Positions 56,360-64,000 of a stretch of DNA of 64,000 nt are shown here, piece after piece. The notes beneath the pieces are model-generated. The model worked only from the letters and a program-made list of their open reading frames with translations, was not told the DNA's origin and made no database searches. Positions within the stretch are counted from its first letter, which is position 1, and every line of letters begins with the position of its first letter. Source of the stretch: Aldrovandia affinis (taxonomy: Eukaryota > Chordata > Actinopteri > Notacanthiformes > Halosauridae); the NCBI GenBank assembly GCA_029706075.1, contig JAINUG010000088.1, positions 310,001 through 374,000 on the forward strand. The letters are read 5' to 3'. Made by a program: the position numbers and the translations under genes.

Positions 56360-59183
56360 TTTGTCAGCTTGATCTTACACTCAAAATATGAGAGAAAAAG
56401 AACCTTTAATTGAAGTAAAATTATTCAAAGAAAAAAAAATACTTATAAAGAAATTTCTCAAAAACATGTCACAATTATTGGCACTGTGATGCCAAATCAC
56501 GTCCATCCGGCCAAAATGTGTCCATGGTGATGTAATCGGAATTTTTATGATGTCATCGGAATTTTGGACTGCAGTTGCTATGCCAACATGACGTGCTCGC
56601 ATTCCCGAGTGAGAAAATGGCGTCCACTGCCAAAATGTGTCCACATGGTGATGTAATCGGAATGTTGGACTGTGTGATGACCAAAATGGGTCCAGGGTGA
56701 TGTAATCTGATTTTTTTCCACGGCCAAAATGGGTCCAGGGTGATGTAATCCGAATTTTGGACGCGAAAACGCGAAAACGCGAAAGAATGTGTCCAGGGTC
56801 AGCTGCACAGTTGAGTTAGCTGCCTTGCTACGAACATAATATATGAATTATAATATAGAATTATAGGCTATTATAATGATATAGGCAGCTAGCTACGGAC
56901 ATAATAGTATCCGTCTGTTTAGCTGCACAGTTAAGTTCGCTGCCTTGCTACGAATATAATATATGAATTATAATATAGAATTATAGGCTATTTTAATGAT
57001 ATAGGCAGCTAGCTACGGACATAATTGTATCCTCTGTTCAGCTGCACAGTTAAATTCGCTGCCTTGCAACGAACATAATATATGAATTATAATATAGAAT
57101 TATAGGCTATGATATAGCTAGCTAGCTACGGACATAATTGTATCCTTTGTCTGTTCAGCTGCAGTTAAATTCGCTGCCTTGCAACGAACATAATATATGG
57201 ATCGTCTGCTTAGATGGCTAGTGAAATATCGTGGGATGGACTAGCTTGCTATGTATACAACAAATAACACTGCAAGGTTTAAAATGATGGTGTGTGTGTG
57301 AAAGAAATCAACTAGTCTTGTGGGTACTACAGTAAGTTAATATAGCAAACTAGTCCATCCCACGTTATGGCCTGTTATCTGTGAAATGAACTCTTGTAAC
57401 GTTACCCACATGAGTTGAGCATAAACACTGGGTGACGTTAGCTAGCATTTACATCCATTAAACGCGAAGGCTACTCAAGGAATGTCAGGATATATGATAT
57501 ATCTATTATTATTATGTTTGAAACAGCGAACTTTCCCCCCTCCACTAGCATCACTAACACAATGTAAAATCTAAAACAATTAACAATATAAGCACAGCTC
57601 CTATACAAAAAGGAAATGATAATGGTGTTATCACGATTTTTATTTTACTAGCTATTTTTTAGCTAGCTATATCATAGCCTATAATTCTATATTATAATTC
57701 ATATATTATGTTCGTTTCAAGGCAGCGAATTTAACTGTGCAGCTGAACAGAGGATACAATTATGTCCGTAGCTAGCTGCCTATATCATTAAAATAGCCTA
57801 TAATTCTATATTATAATTCATATATTATATTCGTAGCAAGGCAGCGAACTTAACTGTGCAGCTAAACAGACAAAGGATACAATTATGTCCGTAGCTAGCT
57901 GCCTATATCATTAAAATAGCCTATAATTCTATATTATAATTCATATATTATATTCGTAGCAAGGCAGCGAACTTAACTGTGCAGCTAAACAGACAAAGGA
58001 TACAATTATGTCCGTAGCTATCATTAAAATAGCCTATAATTCTATATTATAATTCATATATTATATTCGTAGCAAGGCAGCGAACTTAACTGTGCAGCTA
58101 AACAGACAAAGGATACTATTATGTCCATAGCTAGCTGCCTATATCATTATAATAGCCTATAATTCTATATTATAATTCATATATTATGTTCGTAGCAAGG
58201 CAGCTAACTCAACTGTGCAGCTGACCCTGGACACATTCTTTCGCGTTTTGGCGTTTTCGCGCCCAAAATTCGGATTACATCACCCTGGACCCATTTTGGC
58301 CGTGGAAAAAAATCCGATTACATCACCCTGGACCCATTTTGGTCATCACACAGTCCAACATTCCGATTACATCACCATGTGGACACATTTTGGCAGTGGA
58401 CGCCATTTTCTCACTCGGGAATGCGAGCGCGTCATGTTGGCATAGCAACTGCAGTCCAAAATTCCGATGACATCATAAAAATTCCGATTACATCGGCGTG
58501 GACACATTTTGGCCGGATGGACGTGATTTGGCTTGACAGCACCCTTAGAAATTCTTATGAACAAAATCTAAATGAAGTATATTCCCATTTATATATTTTT
58601 TCATATAAGTTGAGTCTTTAGGAACTCTTAAGTGGTCATCCATGACTTCTGGTTTCATTGGGGTATAAATATGAGGTGACACACAGACCATACTCCTTTA
58701 GTCATCCATCAACATGGGGAAAATCAGAGAATACACAAATGAAATAAGATGAAAGGTTGTTGACCTCCATAAATCACGCAATGGCTATAAAAAAAATAGC
58801 TACACGCCTGAAAATACCCATCTCAACTATTAGGGCAATAATTACGAAGTTTAAAACAACTGGAGGTGTGATAAATTTGCATGGAACAGGACGCAGGTGT
58901 ATTTTGCCCCCATGCACAGTGAGGAGGAGGGTTCAAGAGGCAAAAATGTATCCAAGGATCACAGTTGGAGAATTGCAGAAGTTGTTGCATCTTGGGGTCA
59001 TCAAGTCTCCAAAACTACAATTAGACGCCACATTTTTTTACAATTTGAATAATTTAACATCAAATAAAGGTTAGATTTCTCATAATTTGAGTGCAAGACC
59101 AAGCTGATGAACAACAAATACATTTTTTCATAACTTTTTTTGCTCATTTTCACCAAGGGTGCCAATAATTCTGGAAGGCAGTG
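56360..59183 (+). mobile_element. Decayed Tc1-like element split by a foldback element
   Basis: The left inverted repeat (CAGCTTGATCTTACACTCAA near 56368) mirrors the right end (complement of TTTGAGTGCAAGACCAAGCT near 59090). The right end finishes GGAAGGCAGTG followed by TA. A transposase start at 58714 (MGKIREYTNEI, a stop, then KVVDLHKSRNGYKKIA) is open only to 59020, with the catalytic half deleted. The motif ATTATTGGCAC is cut by the foldback insertion, and CCCTTAGAAATTC resumes after it. Confidence 0.82.
56484..58539. mobile_element. 2.06-kb foldback element with tandem-repeat arms
   Basis: The termini CTGTGATGCCAAATCACGTC and, inverted, CTGTCAAGCCAAATCACGTC frame two long inverted arms (about 56484-57200 and 57655-58539). 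Each arm has an outer block rich in CCAAAATGTGTCC and GGTGATGTAATCGGAATTTT, then inner tandem units of 113-123 bp (three full plus a partial on the left; four full plus a partial on the right). These share AGCTGCACAGTTAAGTTCGC and TTATAATATAGAATTATAGG. A centre of about 450 bp has no obvious protein. Possible target duplication is only CA or GCA. Confidence 0.9.
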
Positions 59184-59249
59184 TACTTGTGTCAATCACA
59201 TAGTGGATGCCTCCACAGTAGAGATTTTGTGTGTACAGAGTATATAAAA

Positions 59250-60630
59250 AGGATAATTCATAGAGAAACAAAGTAGATATTGTAATATGCGGGCTAAAAA
59301 GGAAATAAGAGAAGCTAAAATGAAATGAAAATGAAAATTGCCTAAGATGCAAAAAGTAATCCTAAGCAGTTTTTCAATATTGCAGTAGAAAAATGAAAGC
59401 TAATGATGAGGTTAATTGCATTAAGTATAAGTAAGGGACTTTGCTTTATAATAAGGATATTGCTAACACACTAAATAGTTACTTTGTTGAGAGCTTTACC
59501 AGAGAAGAGTTTATAAATATGCCTAAAAGTACAGCCAATGTACAGTATGTTTTGGAAGACTTGTAGAAGTACTAGAAAAGCTACAAAAACCTAAGACAAA
59601 TAAGGCAGCAGGCCCAGATGACATATATCCTAGAGCAGTGGTCCCCAACCTCGGTCCTGGGGGCCCACTGTGTGTGCTGGTTTTCGTTCCAACCATAATT
59701 GTAGCCTCTCTATTGTAACTAGCTGTTAATTGTTCTTAATTAGACACTTTTAATTTATATTAAAGCATGATTTCACACTGTTAAGACCATATGTCAGAAA
59801 TAGCTATGCATGCCATGAACAATAAATGTCCCATGTTCACATCCCAAGACATTTAATCAGTCACTATTGCTCTCATTTTCTGTAATGCACTGTATGACAC
59901 ATGATTCCTTTACAAAGAGGTTACATCTTTTAATTGATTCAATTGTAGACAGGTGAAATCAGTGGGGGCCTTATTTTTAAAAGTGAACAGCTGGTCACAG
60001 AAACCATTTGTGGAAAATTAAGAATTAAATGACAAAGCAATTGGCAACGAGCCAAGCCTGCATTGTGTTCAAATAAGTTCAAAGAAGAAAATGGTAGAAC
60101 TTACACAGATGTTTTCAACAACCTTAATTGATCAAGAGACTAGCAGGAACAAAAACCAGCATACCCAGTGGGCCCCCAGGACCGAGGTTGGGGACCACTG
60201 TCCTAGAGCACTTAAAGAACTTGGGGAGATTATGTATAAACCATTGACAGGTATCTTTATGCAATCCCCCAGTAAACTGTCAGTTTAACTTACATTCCAA
60301 TTTTTTACCTGAAATGAATTATTAAGGACAAATTGGAATTATTCTTGAAAATTAAGGGAGAGCCAACATGGTTTTCTTAAGGGGAGGCCATGACTAACAA
60401 ACCTGGACTTTTTTAAAGTTCAGGCTACTAAGTGTTTTGACTTGAACCAGGCTTATGATATTATATATTTGCACTTTCTAAAAGCATTTGACAAGGTACC
60501 ACACAAGAGGCCTATTGTTAAAATGAATTCAGTAGGAATTACAGCAGTTGGGGTCGTATCTGACCTAGGTGCTGTGAGCTGTGGAGTCCTGCAGGGATCG
60601 GTGCTGGGACCTCTGCTATTCCTCTGCTGA
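59250..60630 (+). mobile_element. CR1-like LINE copy 3 (RT part), split by a MITE
   Basis: Starts with ATGCGGGCTAAAAAGG, as in copies near 28366 and 35510. It then shows NKAAGPDDIYPRA up to the MITE and LKELGEIMYKPLTGIF after it, then LHFLKAFDKVPHKRP, and [13 protein letters not shown] at 60580-60628, all RT motifs. Stops and frameshifts are present and the YADD segment is missing. Confidence 0.85.
59636..60200. mobile_element. 565-bp hAT-type MITE with perfect 8-bp duplication
   Basis: The inverted termini CAGTGGTCCCCAACCTCGGT extend for roughly 45 bp with few mismatches. TCCTAGAG occurs directly at both flanks (59628-59635 and 60201-60208). No transposase is encoded, so it depended on another element. 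It sits exactly inside the reading frame of CR1 copy 3. Confidence 0.95.
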
Positions 60631-60639
60631 CTGTGTTTG

Positions 60640-61150
60640 AGGAACTATTGGACTGATTTCAGGCCCTTGTTCCGAGAGAAAGCATGGAAAAGAAAGAAAA
60701 GGAAGCAAAGTGAAAGTGAAACGAAATAAAGAATGGGAACTGTAAACTTTCCGTTTAATTGTTTGTATTGTTTGTATCCCGAACCCGTGAGGGCGATGGA
60801 CGGATTCGTTTTGTTTGTTTACATAAAACTCCCGGTCTCGGTCTCTGCACATGTCGGTGTGCAGAGAACTTATCTGTTTGATGAATAAAGATCTGGTCCG
60901 TGGACCAAAGAATCCACTCCGTCTCCAGACTGCTCTGTTCCCATCCAGGGATTGTCGTGTGGCGTGTGACAGATGGTCTATTGGCTAGACCTCTGTCAAA
61001 AGGTTAAAAACAAACAAACAAACAAACAAAAAATTCCTACTCTGCGTAGGCATCGATTTTTGTTTTGTTTTGTTTTGTCTTGTGTTTTCTAGTTTATATA
61101 ATTTAACAATAAAAAAAACATTTGATAACAAAAAAAAAAAGTAATTTTTT
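60640..61150. other. Unassigned insert between CR1 pieces
   Basis: Contains an (AAAC)n/(TTTTG)n hairpin near 61008-61080 and an AATAAAGATC stretch near 60885. It could be an LTR remnant, but I find no convincing TG...CA ends with matching flanks. Confidence 0.4.
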
Positions 61151-61310
61151 TTAAATCTTTCATACCAGGTCCCAATTTCGGAAGCACTTGTTGTATTCAA
61201 GACCAGGCTCGCTGCAGTACTGGATAGTCTTTAGGTTAGGACATGATGAACCTGGATGGGCTGAACAGTTCTTGTCATTATGTATTCTCATGTTCTCATA
61301 TAATTTCTGC
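61150..61310 (+). mobile_element. CR1-like LINE 3' end
   Basis: Reads TTTCATACCAGGTCCCAATT and ends ATGATGAACCTGGATGGGCT GAACAG, TTATGTATTCTCATGTTCTC, the same terminus as at 28300. Confidence 0.8.
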
Positions 61311-61414
61311 TGTTTAGGTTGAGGCAAAACACACCTTGAGATTTTAATTAGTTAATCTGTTAAAATGACCTTGATTTTTAAAAAGCTATGTAAATGCTTC
61401 AATGTACCCAGCAT

Positions 61415-61440
61415 CACTAAAGATAGATAGATAGATATGT
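61415..61440. repeat. (GATA)n next to a LINE-tail-like motif
   Basis: AGATAGATAGATAGATA precedes TACTTTATTGTCCCTATGGG GAAATTTTG, similar to a 3' tail seen in many fish LINEs. Family not determined. Confidence 0.6.
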
Positions 61441-61668
61441 ACTTTATTGTCCCTATGGGGAAATTTTGCTTGGGCTCTACAAAGCTAGACCCATCAACAT
61501 ATATAGATGTCAAACTATTGTAAATTAATTGTTGCAGGTGAACTCTGGTTTGGGAATACAAGTTATGTTGCCGTCAAGGTGATGAAAGAGCCCTGGCTGA
61601 ACACTTGCCTCTGTCTGTGTCTCCACCTGCACGCTTTTCATCTGACCAGATTCCAGGTATCCTGAGTG

Positions 61669-62439
61669 ATGGCATGTCTCACTGTCTGCTTATTCCTGCT
61701 TTCTGCCTTCCATCAACAAGGTGAGCACTGTCCACACAGCTTGACAGAACCCAGCTAGTGAATGAATACATTCTTTGTGAAAATGCTCCTTCACATATGT
61801 TCAGTTGTACAATTAATATGTTTTGTATATATCGAAATAATAGCATGTTCTCTCTGGCCGGTGTGGAGTGAATACATTTGTGGAGTAAATGTATATTTTC
61901 CCCACCTCGATTTCTCACAGTCACTGCATTATCAAAAACAAGAATTATATTATTATTACCTTGCACAGTACAGTCAACTGCACAATTATTACTAATAACC
62001 AAACTTTATTCATAACCTCTTTGATCAAATAAATGGGTGTACCTTTAAATGAAGTGTTCTGGTTTGCACTGTTAGTCAGCTTCAGCACCATGATGCATAT
62101 ACCATCTTATGTCTCTCTCCCTCTTTCTCATTCTTTTTTGTCATCCCTTTTCTCTTGAAGCTCAGGGAGCAGCTGTGGCCTGCCTATGGGAGGAATATTT
62201 CCATATTGGGCAAAATGTTTCAGGGGCGTGTCAGGTGGGATCGGCCCTGCCAGGTTGTGGGGGCCTATCCCTGCATCTCACTGCTGATGGGAAGCCTGTC
62301 TTGGCTTACCATTACACCAATGACAGTGCCCACTTTACTGTCCCTGCACCTGCTGAGGGCACACTCCACCTGCGCTGTGGGGTCACCTGCGCTGGCCTGA
62401 AGCTAAACAGCTATTGTGACATCACACTCCAGGGAGGCT
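61669..62439 (+). CDS. Type I cytokine receptor, first two coding exons (IL12RB2/IL27RA/gp130-like), 3'-partial
   Basis: Exon 1 (61669-61720) encodes a signal peptide, MACLTVCLFLLSAFHQQ, with a CAAG|GTGAGC donor. Exon 2 (62161-62439) joins in phase 1 and encodes 93 residues with paired Cys (GACQV, PGCGG, LRCGVTC, SYCDITLQGG). The spacing resembles the N-terminal Ig-like domain of IL12RB2, gp130 and CSF3R, as recalled. The donor GGCT|GTAAGT ends the exon. No fibronectin-type exons with the WSXWS box appear before 64000. In human, IL27RA follows RLN3, so il27ra or an il12rb2-like gene is likely. Orthology is inferred from position plus domain type. Confidence 0.7.
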
Positions 62440-64000
62440 GTAAGTATGAGGATCTTGGATTGAGACAAGAAACAGATTCAAGTGGGGGAATATCCTGCCT
62501 ACTGAACCTTCCCTCTCTGGCAATGCTATAGCCACTACTATGTTGCCCTGTGAAACAGTCAGCACTGACACGGTGAGGACGCAATCCCTGCACTTACAAC
62601 AGGTGCTTCATCAGGATAAGCCATCTGGGAGGCCTCCTTCATTCTCCATTTTGGATCCATTTTAGGACTAAATATTTCTGAATTAATTAGTTTGCATGAA
62701 CCTCTGGGTGCTTATTCGTGCTCAAGTTAAGACAAGGCCTAACCTTAACTTGAATGTCTATTCATTTAGAAAGCTTTCATATATTTTTCTATTTGCCCAA
62801 CATGCTGCTCAGATTATGGTAATGCAAGCAGAGCATTGTGGTGTTTTGGGCACATTTGGGCTCTGTTCTATTACTTCCATTGCATTGAAAGATCAAATGC
62901 ACAGTTCTAGAGGAGAGGATCTGTGGCGTTCAGTTGAGGGAGAATCTTTCTTGCCCTAGTTTCACTGCCTGTCAGGGCCACCGCTTCCTGTTTGTCTTAA
63001 AGGGATAACAGCATAATATACCATTTAGTACCGCTTTTTACAGTTTTTCTTAGTTGTTTAAAAACATTTCCCAAAACTATGACCCTTTTTCTCAAAATTA
63101 TAAACACAAAACTCAATCAGTAAACAATTTAGTTTACTCCTCAAACCTTTTGAATAATGAAACACTGCACTCAAAACTATGAACTCTTCTCAGAATGACA
63201 CTTTTTAACCAAAACGACACACATGAAGCAAATAAATAGATTCTACTGAGGACTAATTACACACTGGTATGATAAATGATAAACATTGATATGAAAATCT
63301 AAAAATTTCAGTAATGCATTTGCAGTGTTATAAATGTACAAGGTATTTTCAGAAGCCTGGTGTGATAGACTGTTACTATATGAACTCAGATATGAAAGGA
63401 TACACACATATGAAAGGAATACACACATACAGTATCAAAAAATATATTTTTTCAAATTACAGTTTTGTACTGCACATTTCAGTGAATAGCTGTACAGGAA
63501 GACCATTTATGTAAAAGAAAAAAAATACTTGTCTAGTCTCATCTTTGTCAGGCCAGGCTAATCATTGATGACAATGCCATATTGAAATACTATGATGTTG
63601 TCATCAATGATTAGACTTTGGACTTTCCTCAGTCAAATGGCATTGTTTTGTAGCCCCATATTGACGTTAGCCATCTCTTGCTTTGCTGTGAAGAGACTTT
63701 GTCTTCCACCACCAGCTGGTCCTCTTTCAATTATGAAAAATAAGTTATGTTACAGTATACTGTATTGACTAAATAGGAATAGCCTACAGCTCCCAGTTTC
63801 ATACATGATACATGTTGGTACTGTGGTTCACTTGCAGTAGCTTACTATATTCTACAGTAATCACTGAGTACTAAAGACAAGAACAGTACAGTTGAGTTTA
63901 CTCCGATGTTTACAGTATTTACCTATTCTCATTTGTGAAAGTCTGAGTCATGGATGCAAAATGAAGCTACTCAATTTTGGCTGCACTCTTTGTCTGGCCT
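62440..64000. other. Right end of window, presumably intron of the cytokine receptor
   Basis: No further exon recognised. A 16-bp perfect inverted repeat lies at 63559-63574 and 63598-63613 (TAATCATTGATGACAA and its complement). Confidence 0.5.

Noticed and set aside
56578-58445. Two nearly identical 76-residue proteins (MQLTLDTFFRV...)
   Set aside because: They are the two inverted arms of the foldback element. The frames come from tandem motifs, not a duplicated gene.
60640-60975. Solo LTR
   Set aside because: AATAAA and a GTGTGACA end are suggestive, but I could not find a matching start or a target-site duplication.

Overview
This window is vertebrate nuclear DNA, most likely from a ray-finned fish. 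The genes are split into small exons with GT-AG introns. Introns and spacers are full of L2-like and CR1-like LINEs, Tc1/mariner and hAT-type DNA elements, tRNA-headed SINEs, and long (GT)n, (CT)n and (TA)n tracts. Relaxin-3 next to RFX1 followed by a class I cytokine receptor matches the human order RFX1-RLN3-IL27RA on 19p13. In human, KHSRP is on the same arm but not adjacent.

Layout. (1) 30-21470, plus strand: khsrp (FUBP2), 5' end outside the window. Sixteen window exons encode four KH domains and a C-terminal region with Tyr-rich motifs, 564 residues in all. Its introns hold one sense and four antisense L2-like copies, SINEs and two minisatellites. (2) 21470-25425: spacer between two convergent genes, with SINE and MITE copies. 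(3) 26233-45131, minus strand: complete rfx1 in 17 coding exons (890 residues, or 908 with an alternative donor). Its likely CpG-containing promoter lies near 49240-49700. Introns carry CR1 copies, SINEs, minisatellites and a Tc1 element. (4) 53143-54260, plus strand: rln3, two exons, TATA box, complete prohormone. (5) 56360-60630: nested transposons, namely a 2.06-kb foldback element inside a decayed Tc1, then a CR1 copy split by a hAT-type MITE. (6) 61669-62439, plus strand: first two coding exons of a type I cytokine receptor with an N-terminal Ig-like domain, running off the window or into a long intron.

The genes do not form one pathway. KHSRP is an AU-rich-element RNA-binding protein, RFX1 an X-box transcription factor, relaxin-3 a secreted neuropeptide, and the last gene a cell-surface receptor.

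The most unusual pattern is that five separate minisatellites in khsrp and rfx1 each begin at, or within about 25 nt of, a genuine 5' splice site. In at least two of them the splice junction itself looks like the first repeat unit, so the intron carries a row of decoy donors. I found all boundaries by hand translation and splice-phase matching. Every khsrp and rfx1 exon junction is phase-consistent.
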